This document shows positions 34,001 to 49,000 of a stretch of 64,000 nt of DNA, one piece after another. Each line of letters starts with the position of its first letter. Position 1 is the first letter of the stretch. Position numbers and translations under genes: made by a program. Below the pieces are notes generated by a model. It saw only the letters and a list, made by a program, of their open reading frames with translations. It was not told the origin of the DNA and ran no database searches. The DNA is from Motacilla alba alba (lineage: Eukaryota > Chordata > Aves > Passeriformes > Motacillidae): positions 42,411,016 to 42,475,015 of the forward strand of contig NC_052019.1 in assembly GCF_015832195.1 (NCBI RefSeq), given 5' to 3'.

Positions 34001-37000
34001 CCAAACATGATGCACTCTTTAAGAACTTCCCGTTCCCAGTCTCACACGGAAGGATCCTGCATTCCCCTGCCCCGCCTCCTTCCTCTCTTTCCTTCTCTAT
34101 ATCAGTGTCCACATTGAGAGCTGCCTGTTGCTTTTCTGCTGAGAAAGGCCAAGTGAGCAGTGCAGAAGGGACCTAACCCACGTCCCAGATCCCTGCCTCA
34201 AAGAAAAAGCAGAAGCAGTAGAAAAGGGAGGGAGGAATGAAACTATTGACCAGCCTGTGATGAAAGCAGAAAGCACACTTTCCAAATCTTTGTAAACAGC
34301 ACAAAACTGCTTCCTCATACTTACCACTGGTAATAGGATCTGCCAGTATGTCAGCTTGGCTGCGGCAGTGTCAGGCAGGCTGAACCTGGGATGCTCTTAC
34401 CCAAGTGCCCTCAGAAAACGATGGCAAGGAAAAGCCGAAAGTCAAATCTGTCCTTGCAGTCTTTGGAGCAGGAAGTACTTTTCAATTCTATTCCAATTCT
34501 ATTTCAATTTCTCATGTAATTGAAAGCAGAATGGCTTGGCATCCTTTCATGGTCCTGGGAACAGATTCTTTGCGTGCACTGCTGGTGCCTGTGCTTTAAT
34601 CTGTCTTGCAGAGCTTCAGGTATTCATCTTCAAGCTACAACAAAAAGGTACACGATAACGAAAAGTAAACCTTTTTAACTTTGTTGTGTTCCATATCAGC
34701 TGCTTAATCCCCTGGTTAGATCTTCAGACTGGAAGTTTAAATGCAAAGGACCCAATTACCTTTGTTTTTCTTCTGGGCAATCCTTACCCTGCAGTTGTGG
34801 CAGAGCATGATAATGATATAACTGGTTAGTCATTCAGCAGCCAGCCTACAGCACTGCCTCTGCCAAGGAAGCAGAGTAGTGGATTTATTTTTGTCATATC
34901 CTTCCTGACGGCTTTCAGTCAGTCAAACACTGATTTTCTACCTTAACTGAGAAGCATCTTGCAAGGAAGTTTGCACGCTAAGACACTAAAGCTTATGGAA
35001 AGTTTCATTTTTCTCGAGTAGTTATAACAGTATGACTCAACAAGAGAAAACATGTAATTTCTTCCAAAAAATTTCTGGTGAGTTCTTGACTCCCAAGGAA
35101 GTCTTCAACAGGAAACAGCCTACATGCAAGGCAAAGCTGGACAACACAGTTCCTTTCCTACCTTGCCCTTTAGGTACAGTGAAAAAACTTGTTTCTTACA
35201 AGGAATACTAGGATATACAGTAAATACATATTTTCCTGTAATACACAGTGGAAAAAAAAGGCAAGTTTTGACACCCTATTGTGAAGACCACTGTGACAAA
35301 CACACAAAATCCTGTTATCACCACACAGATTTGTTACTCCACGATGAGAACTCTGAGACAACTCACATGGTACGGGGAGCTCAGAGTTCAACCCAAATTT
35401 ACTTGGGCAGGTAGGCTTCCAGCTTGCTGTTGCCAGAGATCCATCCCCTAAAAAGAGGCATAATCTGTAAATAATATTTTCTGCAATTTTCATAATGTTG
35501 ATTGGTACAACATGACCAATGTACAAAGCTGGTTCTTAAGCTTTTTTAGAGGTCTTCAGGAAAGACTTCTGTGTAGCGCTCTGAAGGACCACTCACACAG
35601 TGTTTTGAGCTAACTTTTTTCTTTGCTCTACATCTATCTCACTCTTTTGTGTTGTTCAGTTTGCTTTGCTGTATCCTAGGCTGTTTGACCTAGAGGTCAT
35701 CTAATGGGCTTCCCAGAATGGTGTTTGGACACCGTATTTCCAGTTTTTGGAAGCCATATTTTTTTGGAAGCCATATTTCCAGTTTTTAAAAGAAGAGGTG
35801 CCATTCCTGTTTCCAAACAAAGATTTTGCAGGATTTTGGAGAGAGCCAGAAACACTTCTGCCTATGGGCTCCTAGCACAAGTTGCAATACCAGGAGGGCA
35901 GGGTCGGGAACAGAGAGGAATGGGATCTCTTATGCTCGCTGTTTGGACAGCTTCTGCTTCATTTCATCTCACCAGGAGAGAAAATACCCTGTCACAGCCC
36001 ACCGGGTGCCCACCGGGTGCACCGGGTGCCATTACTGGCAGGCTGTTGTGAGGAAGTTAGGGTTTAACATCCTGGCACCAGAATTTCCCACAGGGAGGAA
36101 AAAAAGCTTTGCTCAGCTCCAAGTAAAAGCTCCTTCAAGAGAGGCTGGGCAAAGGGACATGCTTGTTGGTGCATTCCAGTGTAGGAAGGTCCAGAGGAAT
36201 GCATGGACATATTTTGTGCTTATGCCTAACTAGTGCTAATAGGCTGGAAAAAGTGTTTTCTTTTTCCCGTTTTGTTTTGGGGATTTTGTTTCTTGGGTTT
36301 TTTTTAATGGAAGGGAAACATTCCTGGGAATGGGACCAAGTCATTGCAGAACCAGTTAGAGTTTGTTTCCTATATGGAGGTGGAAAGCACTTTGCTGGGA
36401 TGCAGAGATACATATTTAACTGCTTGTTATACAATAGAAAAAAATTGTTTTTAACAGTTGGGCAAGAATCTGAGCAGGAAATGAAGCAGATCATTATCAT
36501 GTACCATAAAAATATCAAGATTTTTGTATTTGTTCCAAAAAAGATAATGCCAGGATGTATTTTGCACAGGTAGTTCAGGCTTTGCATTCAGCTGCTGACT
36601 CCCTCTGTATCTGATAACATGAAATATTTTAGACATGACAGTGGATTTCAGAAAGAAAAAACTAGGCAATTCCAAATTTTATTTTTTTTTCTGAGCTATT
36701 CAAGACCTCAGAAGTTCTTTCTTCAGTGTATCTACTTTTCTGGATTTATAGCCTATCAGTATGCCACATTTCTTAAAAATACGAAAATATACAAGGTACT
36801 ACTTCCTAGGGTTTTTCACTCACTGAAAAAAACAACATGTTTTGTGAGTCCCTTGCAGGGATTGTTTCTATTGCCCTCTTTTGCAATTGTATAATTTTTA
36901 AACAAACTTTTTAGAAGCTTGACTTCATCTGAGTTGTAAACATGCATGAAAACATAATTTTTACTGAAAATGAAAAGCCTGATCATAAAAAGATGTCAGA

Positions 37001-40000
37001 AAGTATTTTAAATGTGTGTTTGGTTTCTCATAGGGCCACCAAACCATCTTCAAATAATAAGTTATTTCCAATATTAGACCATTCTCTGACTTTCTGAATT
37101 TGAACATGATGGAAAACAGACAGTCCAAGCTGATTTTCAAGTACACATTTAGCTATTTTAATCATTCCTTCTAAACTATCCTCAGATTGCATTTCTTGCT
37201 CTTCTGTAAGTTTTCTTGACTGTAACAGTACCAGCTTAGTAATGGCAGATTCAGAAAAGACCATGTAACTTGTGCCTGTGCTTCCAGATGCCTTTTTGTC
37301 TCTATTACAGTATCTACAGAAAGAAACACACACCATACCAGATGATCAACCTTAAAACCAAAGTGTTTTCTACTGCTGTGAAGTACCTATATTTACAAGC
37401 TTTGAGTTGAATGTTTCTCCAATATCCTGAGTAAGTTACATGATTGTGACAGGAAGAGCATGGCAGTGCTGTGGCAACGCAAATGAGGGTTGTAGCAATG
37501 CCAAAAAGACTTGTGTATATCTCAGTAAGTATGGAAAGCATGGTAACTCATGCTTTCAAGTAATTTTTTCTGCATTTCACAGCTTTTGGACAGAAGGGTT
37601 GTCAAAGGAAGAGGAATCAGAGAAAATATTGGTAAAAAACCAGCAAACAACAACCAAATTGCATCTCCACAGCTGAAACCACATAGCTCCATAGCTAGAT
37701 CTACATAGCTCTGAACTACAGGACCAGAATAAGCTGGATGAGAGATAGCCATAAGCTAATAGAATTTGTGTACCTTACATCTGCTTTACCATGGGAAAGA
37801 ACGTCAAATTAGATGCACTCTCCTACCTTGGATCAATTCCGATTAAAGTCCTTCAACGCTTAACTCACCGTGAAGTTTGCACCTGTGGGGCACAAGAAGA
37901 TCTTTGTTTCTTTGGGTCTTATTATCCAATGTCTGCCCAACAGACTGGCCACCTGGTTTGTTTTCAGCTTGTAACTTACACTAGTGTCAGCATAAATATT
38001 CTTTTCTATTTATAGAAATTATGTTACATTTACACTTCTTTCATGTGCTATTTTTATGACATAATTTAAAATTAATTTCCTGAATGTTCCATGATTAATA
38101 GTGTCAACAAATTTCTCTAAAATCTGTTCTTTGGAGTACTTTATTTCTCTGGGGCTCATTCCTTGAACTCTTTGTTCCCAGCTCACATCTGGGACTGAAA
38201 GGCCAGGCAGAACATACTGAGATGTACAACCCTCTGTTGAGAGGCATCTTTCTTGGTGATCTCCTGGTGCCTCCATGTTTGCCTCTGACAGTGTCCTGTC
38301 TGATATTTGCAAGGCCTTCCAGCTGAACAGAATTTTTCAAGAGTCACTAACAGAAATGCAATGAGTAATAGGAGAAGGGATGGATAAAGTAAAGGTTGGC
38401 TGGACTTTTCTCCCCTACTGTTCAGTGGTCTAAATTTTTCTGTAAAAAAAGTATTTCTCATACTTCTCATGATGAAGCACAGCCTGTGAATGAGTTTGGC
38501 TTGTTCCCTGTTCCTGCAGGTGGAGAAATCCTGCCTCCAGGCTGGGCAGCCCTTTCTTTTCAGGGGGAACTCAGCAAGGAGCTGGCAAGCTGGTTTGCTG
38601 GACAAGAAATCTGTGAGCTCATAACTTCTCACTGAGTAACAAGACAACATTGATACCAAAAACTCAGTCAGGTTGAGTCAGGTCTGCAACTGGATTAAGG
38701 GAGAAGGGAACGTTTCCATCCGTTTTGGCTCCTCACGTCGAAACAGTCTGCCATCTGTGAAAGGAGCTGCTTTGTGCTCCCCTCTGCTTTTTACTCTTTG
38801 CAGGAAGGCCCCAAATAAATGCCCCATCCCCAAGAATGCCACCAATCATAAAATAATCCCTCTCCAATTGCTCTCCCTGACTCTGCTGGCACAATGACGA
38901 CTGCACACTCTGCCAGAGTTAACAAGCAGGCACATTAATCCCCTCCCTTGCTAGAGAGTCTTTCCAGACCTGCCTCAGCTTTCTGTCAGTTGCTGTGCAT
39001 GGAGGGAGGTTTGTTCCAGGATGATTCCTTGCAGGCATATTTGCAGCAGAATGCCAAGTGTGCACCTAATCTGCAACGACTGAAGCCCTTGGAGACGTGG
39101 GACCAGCTGTGCCGTGCGGCTGGCTCTTTCATTTGCAATTTTTCATTCGTGTGGTTTACTTTGGCTGCTCGTCTTTGGTAAACATTGTACAACACCGAAA
39201 CCAGGAAATACCCAAAATAAATAAAGAAATGGATGATGATTAATAGACCTTGCTTTGTCTTTCCAAGGATCTGCCTTACTCAGGCCAAATTCTTGCCATC
39301 CAAAGAGGAGTAAAACCTGCCTGGGAGCCTTTCAGGAGTGAAGGACAACTCTAGCAGGGAAGGAAGGAAGGGATGGGGAAGCTGCTGGTCTCGTGCAGCC
39401 ACATTAGGGCTGGCTCAGCAAGCCTTTGGAAATCACAGGCAGAACAAGAGCCTCATCCAGTTGCCCTGGAGGCATGGGGAAGTGGGAAGCTCACCATGGT
39501 GCCTCAGAGCTGGTTTGTCCTAAAAAGCTTGCACTTCCCACTCCAGAGTTCAGCCAGGGATTCTCCTTCCCCTCCAACCTTCGCTTTTTCCTATGACTTC
39601 TGGTGTGTAAGAAAACAACTTTGCAGATAAAGCCACACCTTTAGCAGTGCAGGTACTCTGCAATCAGATGAACTCTTAACGCATTTAAAAGGAAAATCAG
39701 TGAACCTACTGAAGCACTGCAGGGCTGCCTGTCTGGGAGCGAGGCCTTCCAGGGTGGAAAGTCAGAAGGGCAACAAGATCCTCTAATTCCCTGTCCCCAC
39801 CCGTGGGGAAGCAGCTGAGAGCTACAATTGCATACATCCAATGTATCTGACACATTTGCAGGTGGCAGGACAAGACTGCTCCTGCACACAGAGGGACTGG
39901 CTTTGCCTGGCTCTGGGAAGCTGTAACCTTCTGTTCAAGAGGTCTATGGCAGGAGGAAATCACCGAGACAAGCTGTCACCAGTGCTCCTTTTCCTGCAAA

Positions 40001-43000
40001 AAAGCAGGACAATAAAGAAATTCAGGGAAGATACACCATGACTGCTCCAGTTCCATAGCAGAGAGAGGGAAATTTTTTTATGTGCGCCATAAACATCTGT
40101 AAATGCTGCTACAGCTGAGACACAGAACAGAAGGAGGTGATTCTTCTGGACAAGCTTTCTGAAGGAGCCAGGTGATTAGGAACTGGATTAAACCTTGCAG
40201 AAAATGTGAGCGAAGAAGATGTGAGTGAGCGCTTAACCACAGGATACTGTCAGAGATGGATGACATTGTCAGAGCACCAGCTGTGCTGAGACATCCTGAG
40301 CATACTCAGAAGCAGACACAGAAATCCAAGAGGAATTATGATATTCAAACTCCAGGGTGTCCAGATACCACTGTCAGTTGAATATGGGACATCCAAGAAC
40401 TAAATGCTAAATGCTTATGTGTCTAAACAGGCAGCAGGATCTCAAATTTTGACCAAGTCTCTCTATTGCTTGTGGTAGGACTGCTTTCTGATTCTTAAAG
40501 CTCTACACCAATGTCACTAACTGTGACTTGCTGATATCTACTATAACCTACACCTACCTACCAAAAGAGAGCTGACATTCTTTCCTTCTCTTTTTGTTTC
40601 AGGAGATACATAAAGTCTAATGGGGAAGATGAAATTCAAGGAAAAATATCCCTGCTACAGGCTTTTTGCATAATTTTTTGAGGTGACATTGACATTTAGC
40701 TTCATATATAGAGCTTCTGGAAACTCAACTCCAGGCTGTTTTGATGGTGAGTGCAGGGGAAAGGTCCCATTACCAGATCCAGAGATTTCTCAAGTGTGCT
40801 TATATTTCCATCTCCACTGCCAAAAATACACTTTTCAATCAGGCTAAGTAAAAGGTTAGACTTTTTAAAAACAACCATTCACATAACACACAAACCAGGG
40901 AAACAAAAGAGAGGCCTATGTCCTGGGAAGGCAAGTTTCAGTAAGGTAAAAGGGGCCAAGAGTCCTGGCACACACAGCAGCATTTCCCTCCCCTGGCACA
41001 GGGTTTGGCTCTCAGCAAGGCACCAGAGAGAGACAGACTGTAAACTAGTGTGCAGCTCTTGCTCAGAAAACAGAAGCAGCTGTTGTGCAGACAAACTAAT
41101 CAAAGTCAGCATCTTGCACAAGGGCAAGCATTAGCTCAACTGTAACTCCACACAGTGTGGACTCCAAAAGGTTTATTCCAGCTTGTGACAAATGGCCTCC
41201 TCTGCCATCAGAATAATTGTACAACTGGAAAACAGTTTTCAGAATAAATTGGACAGCTGAGGCTAGTTTTTGGAGTTTGTAGCAGCCGGCACACAGCATT
41301 TCCACCTGCTGCTAGGCAGTGCTGCAGTTCCCATGGGTTCAGTTATCTTACTCATCATGCATACAACCTGTCTGAGAGACTGTGCTCCAGTGCAGAGCCT
41401 GGTTGTGCAAATCTATGTTGGGCGTGCTATGGGCTGCCTTTTGCCTTTATTCTTCTAGGAACTAATACAGATACTCATGAGTAAGCAGACTGATCTAAAC
41501 AGCAGTAGATGCTAACATACTCAGACACTTAAGGAGATCAGAGAGGCTCCAGAGGCTTCCTACTCCTTCCTCTCAGGAAATGCTTTCTTACCAGGCTCTC
41601 TCTCAGATCCCAGACTTGCAGACTTCTCTTAATACCTGCAGCATGTTTGAGGCAACATTGGGTCCACGTAGTAGTCATAAAAATAATAATAAAAAAACCC
41701 AACCAGAGCAGTCATTAGGCATTATTCACTGCAGGAGTACAGGGGGGAATTTGAAATTGGCAAGTTCAGTCCCATCACTGAAAGGATTCATTCAGTCTGT
41801 CATCTATTGGAACACATGGGTGTGTATGCCTCGCAAGTGCTTTAAAGTTGTTATTTTGATCTTTGCTAAGATAAAACTGTAATATTTTGTAGGCATTTGA
41901 GAACGTTAGTTACTGAACTAGTTAAAAACCACTTCACCATTTGGAATTGATGCCATCTGTTTCCTATTTTTATTCATAGAAATCAATACTTAGTTTTTTG
42001 AGGACTTGTCTAACAAACTCTCTATATGAACTATAAGTGATGGTCTGCCCAAGACAGCTGAACTTCTGCTTGATGGGTTCACTGATGGGGCTGTTCAATT
42101 GATATATGACTATTCAGACAAGAGGAAGCAAGGACAAGGACAGAACAAAGGCCATGTCCTTTAACTCATCCCTCAGATCAACTCTTTAGAAAGAATAATA
42201 CTGTCTTGGTTAGATTTCAGGTTTCTCTATTACAGGAAATTGCATATGAAGTTCTTGCAACCAAAATCAAACCTGCAGCTTACTGAGCATCAGTCATATC
42301 AGCCATTCTGGAAGATGCATCCAGGCTTACATTTTACTAAGGAAACTAATAAAAAAATTAAATATTTCATATTCACTTAAGGATTGTGAAGCATTTGTAT
42401 CAGCCATTATTTGGTCCTCAACTAACTGTAATTTATCAGCACTTAAACACAATTGTTATTAAAAACTTTTCAAGTAAAAAGAAAGATTCCTTCCTTAAAA
42501 CAAATCCAAACAAACCCTCCACCACACATATGCAGTTCATCTATAAAAGGCACAAAGCTATCTCTCCTTAATGCTATTGTGAATTGAGGGCAATCACCAG
42601 TTGCACATTGCTGTGGGATATCAAACTGGGTCATGAAGTTCAGCTACTACAAGAGAAACTCATACTCTTGCCTGTGAACTTCACTCAGAAGGCAGAAGTA
42701 CTTACATACAGGAAGGTGTGTCACTGTGAGCTTAGCAGGCTGTCCACCCCTGGGCATTTCCATCAGGTCTTTGTGTCCCAGGTTTCTTCTTACCATCAGG
42801 AGTATCCCACCCTGCAAGCCACAGATGGCTCAGGCCCAGGCACGCCAAGCTGTGATGCTCCAGACTGCAATCAAAAGCAAAAGCAAACCCTGCAAGCTGG
42901 GAGAGGGAGACCAGCTGCACTTGGTGTGATGTGTGAGTGGTGAAAGTGATAGCAAAGTGTCAGGAGAAAATTGCTCAACCACATCTGTGTTCACCAGAGG

Positions 43001-46000
43001 GCCGGTGTGGGAAAATCAGACAGCTAGCTGAACCTTGATTAAGCAAAAGACACCTATAGTCTGATTTCTAGCAGCCCTGGAAAGTGCAGTGCATGCCAAG
43101 GACAATACAGATGGGAAAACTGAAACTTGGTATGCCAAGTGATTTGGCAAAAGCATGAACTGTACACAGGGCTAACAGGGAGAGCCGGAAATCAAACACA
43201 GTGAATGCCCCATGTCCTTAGCCAACAAGAGAGACTGGAAGGTGCCTAATTGAAGGCTAATAACCAAAGGAGGAAGACAATCAGGGATTAAGCAGAGGCT
43301 TTTACCAACAGAAGCAGGGCTGGCATCTCCTCTGGTTAACAGTTGCTTGCTTGTCTGCAGAGGGACTGATCGACCTGCAGGCAGCTCTGGAAAGAGCTGA
43401 TCAATACGAAACTGCTACTGAGCTCCAGAAGCCAGTCACGCCACAGACTGTGGCTTGTGTGACTGAGAAGTGTGGGGGAAGCCAAGGAGGAGCAAGGGCT
43501 CCCCATTCTGCTTTGGAAACAGGGCAGCAATGAGATAATTTTCTGTTCCCTCACAAGTGCCATGTGCCCTGTCCAGGACGTACCTGTGCCATCATGAGAT
43601 GGGCCGGAGGCAGAATGAGCCAGCCTGCCTGCAAGCAGCTTGAGGAACACTGCTGGTATGCCTTTCACATGCCTTTCTTATATGAATGCAGCTGATAAGA
43701 CAGCAAAGAGCTCCACTGACTCACAGGTCTGAGGAGAGTGGTGGGAATGGTACAGCATTTCCTGACACTTCTGCAAGCGTCCCTTATCGTCTTCAACATC
43801 TGGATTGCACTGTTCAGCATTTCCTACACCACACTGCAAATCACCTTTCATCTAATAAGACCGTGTTCAGTGAATGAAGTGAAATATTTTTCTCACTAAA
43901 TCAGAACCAGCCATGGTAGCAGGTTTCTTGTAAGGCACTGTGCACTGCTGAGCACCCCAGCATTGCATGAGAAGGAGGTTATTTCCACTTTTGAAATAGC
44001 TCTGCACTGTTATTGAGTATTATTTCTAATACTGAAATAGCACCTGCTGATGCCCAGCCCAGGGATGGCAGCTCACCTTCCATGTTGTTGTCTCTGAGAG
44101 CTGTAGCAGGGTCCAGGCATAGGCTCCCTACAGATCTGGGCTAGCAAAGACATGTGAAAGCATTAGCTTCCTTCACAAACTGTACATCCAGTCAAAATTA
44201 AAACCAAATGGCTCCTAGCAAATGGAGCATTTTTCCAGAGTGGTCGGAGAAGAGATCTAGCACATCCTTTCAGCCCATGGGTACAGCAGTCATAACCCAG
44301 AGCATGGCAGGGACAGTCATGGGTATGATCTGTTGCCTTCTCAAAATCCCTGCACAAGAGCTGAATTTACTGAAGAGGATGGGGCCTTTTTGGTCACTCA
44401 TGAGGGTGACATTGTCCTTCCAAGAGACACGTACACGTGTGCTCAGTTGCAAGCCAAGCCTGGCTGCTGGCAATTTAGCTGACAGTGACTAATCATGCTA
44501 GATGAGAAGCTAGTGCACAACAGCCAGAGGAGTTCATCTGGCACTAGTTTGTACACTGGGTAGGTCCTGCATTCCAAGCCAGCATGGTCCCTGCGTGTGC
44601 AGGTTGCTGGCAGCCTCCAAGCAATAAAATCTGCAGAGAGGGGCAGGGGGCCATGTGGAATCACCCAGACCTCCATCACCTCTAAACAAGGCTGCTAAAA
44701 GCCCAAATAGCCCAGGGAGTAACATCCACATACAACCAGGGGGAAAATCCTTCAGAGCAACCCCAGGGGTAGAAGAGGTTTGAGGGATTGTGCTGTTGTT
44801 GTTGCTAAAGAACTCAGTAGGAAATTAAGCAGAGCAGAAAAAGTGAGCTGTACAGTGTGTGGCCCACAGATCCAAAGGAGGTGTTTTTGTCAAACTGATG
44901 CAGACAGATTTGCAGAGAAACCCACTCGAGAGATGGAGGAAGGAACAGCAAGATTCAGTTTGCAGCAGGCCAGGAGTGCCTATGTCCACACATCAGTAAT
45001 GAACTGCAGAGGTGGGTGCAAGCCCCCAGGACCTCAGTTGCAAGACCACCTTGTAGGGCTGGGACAACAAATCCTCTCCCATGCTTTGTTCTGTCACTCA
45101 CTCACAATGGGGCAGAGCAGAGCTCACCCACTGTCTTCCACTCCTGCACACCCTCAGCTTGCAGAGGAAGCATTGCTGGGACTTGCCCAGCAAAGCCTCT
45201 TCCTGCGCAGGACCGGGCAACTGCCACAAGCAACACCAGGGACCTCCTTCTCCTGCTGGGACACCAACCTCTGCCAGAAAGGCAGGGTGAGTGTTGCATT
45301 GCACAGGGACAGAGTAGGGTCAGGCAGCACAGCAGTCCTGGGGAGACAGTGAGCCTTCACTCCACCCAAGTGTGTTGAAAATAGGACGTGATAAATGCTG
45401 TCCTGAGCTTTTTTTCTCCATAGAAGTGGTCAGAGAGACTCAACAACAGGACAGGGCAATCAAAGGCAGAAGCAAAACACGCCCATGGTGACAGGGAAGT
45501 GCCACTGTCCACATTTTCCAGTAATTGGTGAAAGAAAAGCAAGTATGTGAAAAGGGCAAAAGCAGGTGGAGGTGACCCAGTGACTAAGAAAAATAAACAA
45601 TGGGTGTTTCACAGGAATGAAAGGGAAGAAAACAAGTGCCAAAAAGCAACACCCAACCTACCACTGTAAATATCAGCCAGGAGCTCACCTGGTAGGACAG
45701 CTCTGGTGGAACCTGTGGTGCTGTGAAGGCCATGACTTCCCAGGAGTCACCAAGGCTTCTCCAGAGGCAGAAAGAAGTTGGGTGGTGGAGCTGCAGGCAT
45801 TGCCAGCTCTAGTGGAAACCTCCCTTGCTTCCTCCCCTTCCGCTCTCTTCAGAAGATTAAATTAACAGCTCTCCAGTGAGCTCATCTGCCTCCCAGCAAT
45901 CAGATCTCTCACCTGCCCTCAGAGCCCTTAGGCTCATTCTGCCAGTGCTGGTCCTTGCTCCTTCGAGTAGCTGGAACAGTCCGGCATGCCCAGGTCCAGC

Positions 46001-49000
46001 TGCAGGAGCTGTAGGACAGATCTGCCAACTGCCACCATACCTGTGACAAATTCAGATGAGCAAGCAATGACGGTGCTCCCCATGTGGGCCTGCCTTGGGG
46101 ACAGCCCTGTCCCCCCGCAGGTGGCACTTGCAGCTCGGCCTCGCCCATCTGCTGCTCCCATGGAGTTCAAACCAGGACCGGTGGCAGCCACGCTGCTGGG
46201 CTCTCCAAATCCTTCCCTGCAGGAGCAAGCTCAGCACTGTACCAGCCCCACCTAACAACAAACAGGGTCCCAGCAGAGCACTGCCCTCTCCTACAGGGAA
46301 GCTGCATTGGATGCTCCCCTTCCTGCAGCTCTACAGTGAAACTCTGTGAGGGGCTTGCTGCAGCCTGGCAAGGCTGGGGCAGGAGAATACCCTGCCATAG
46401 ATTCTGGCTTTGTCCATGCCGCCTCTCAGTACCAACAGACCTCCAGGAAATGTGCCAGAAATATTCTCTGGCTCCATAATGGAAATACTGGCCCAACCAG
46501 ACAGGCTTGGCCAATATAGCCTGTGAAAATCAAGGACAGTGATAATGTGGTATCCCTAGTTCTCAATACACATATAAGAAGCCACAAACCTGCTGGGAGC
46601 AGAAAGCAGGGGTGGCTGTCACTTATTCCCAGTTTTCTTGGGAAAACAGTGAATTCCCAGAGACTATGTAGTGCTCACATGGTGGCAGAAGACAATACTG
46701 AATGCTTGGAACTGCACCCACAGGGATTTTCCCCCACTCCATCATCAGCCCTACTAGTGAACTGTGCAAGCTACTGCACTTTTATACTGGTATTTTGGTA
46801 TTCCCTTTCCAATTTTAAGCATTTCTTCGGTTAACTAAGAACAACTTTTGCTGATGTCTCTTAAAACAGTACCAGTTTCAGAGAGATCAACGAGGCTCCC
46901 AACGCTGCTATAGGCACAAAGCAAGAAGTTAGAAATTACTTTGCTCATGACAATGAGATATCTTTAGAGCAGCCTCTCCACTTCACTCCAGCACAATTAT
47001 AATCACTTTGGTACAAAGCAATTACTTATTTCATCTTTCCCTTTACTGTGGGAGGAATGATTTTTAACTGAGCCCAAACCCACTTGCATTCAAGTGGATT
47101 GCTAATTAAGCTACAGATGTCTCCTGATGGCAGCAATTATTTCCAGTAACCTTAATGAGATTGTTACATTCCTTAGTTATTGTTATGAAAAGTTATATGA
47201 AAAACTTTGCTTAATACTACGCAGCTCCTGGGGGAATAATTTCTTGATCTGTTCTGGTTTGATTAAAGGGAATTATTGTTTCCTTCCTTAGCAATATTTC
47301 TCAAGCTCTTTGTGGCTCTTTCCCCTTGTCTTTTGTTGGCACTTTTAACAAGTCTGATCGAATTTTTCACACAGGTCTTCTTTTCCAAACATTTCTATCT
47401 AGTTTTGCTCTCCTTGAATTCTCCAGTGCCTTTGCTTGGTTTACTGCATAATTTTTCCTCTCTTTTCCAGTGATTGACTCTGTTTAGAACATACACTTTA
47501 CTTACAACAGGGACTCAGTGCCTATCATAACTCTGTGGGGTTTTGAGGTTGTTGTTACAGCTTGTTGGAGATATAAGAAATCCATGTCCTTACACTGGAA
47601 CTTGAGGAAAAGCCTCTCTTCAGTGCACAGAAAATAAGGATATTCTTGAGACACAGAATGGAATTAACAGAATAAACTAAGACAGCTAAGCACATCATTT
47701 CATGTCCTCTCCTCTCTCCTGTGCCTTTTTATCCAAAATCCATGCATGCTATACAACAAGCAATATTATCCAGGGAATAAAGAAGTTCATTCCATTTCAA
47801 ACCAAAGGATCACTTTTTTTTAAAAAAATTGTATTTATTGGGTTTATACGCCCACTCTATTCCTCCTGAAGTCTCTTACCATAGGCAAGAGGTGCACAGA
47901 AAGCATGTCAGTGGTTGCGACTACTTCTCATGGCTTAGTACCATTTTCAGGAGCATCAAAGTTCATAGGAACACGTGAACTTCCCTTCAGAATCACAAGC
48001 AATTACGATTACACTCAAGTCAAACAGATTCCTGCCCAGCACAACACATCATGGAAAGCAGCCATAGACCCCCGGTGCTAATTCCTGATCAAGCAATTAA
48101 AACACCACAGTTCAGAGAAGCATTCAGTGACGATCCCATTTTTCTGACATTGAAACCAAAGGAAGGCTTTGGAGCACCTCCCACACGAGCAATTAAAGCA
48201 GGTAAAGGAGCTTTTGAGGTGTAGGAGCTTTTGAGTTTCCCAACCAGTCCCTGGCCACCTTCTGAGCTAACCTAAACACTCGTGAAGGCATAGCTGGCAG
48301 AGTAACTTTCAACAAAGCTTATTTTGCAGGAACTGCTGATTTATTGAAACAAACCTTTTGCGGAAGTGTGCTGTTTTGGCTAAAAGATTTCAAGCCCTGG
48401 CATGGCATTTCTGGATGAAACCAGCAAGATAAAGGAGCTGGTCTGATAGCTCAGCAATGAGAGACATTAGCAGGGCCAGAATTTAGGTCTGAGAGCTCAG
48501 ATGATTGAGTAGCCTTGCATGCAGGCTGTGAACTATTTTGCAGTGCCTTTTCTGCTCTGTCTTTGAATAAAAACAAATAAAAAAAGCCTTGATTTCTTAC
48601 TGTCAAACAGAGCTCTTGTCTTCCAGTCATTCTGTGAGCAAAAGGCAAGATGAAATTAAGTAGCAAAAAGTACAGAACTTGCTCAAGACTCACAGAATCC
48701 TCGAAATAGTGTCTGGACCCTGATGGTCTCCAGTGTGACCTCCCACAAGGAAAAGGACTGCCACCTCCAGTACAGCAGGTCACATGTGGCTTCATTCAGC
48801 CATGCCATGAACATGAAGCAGAGATCTGCTCACCTGTTCAGGTACCTGTTCTCCTGCAGCATCACCCTACAAGGGACATCATTCTTCCTCATGTTCAACC
48901 TCCCATGTGGCAATCCATGACCACAGCCACTTGCCGTAATGCCTGTGGCCACCACAACAGAATTTGGTTCTGCCGTCTCTATGGCTCTTCTTTAAGCAGT

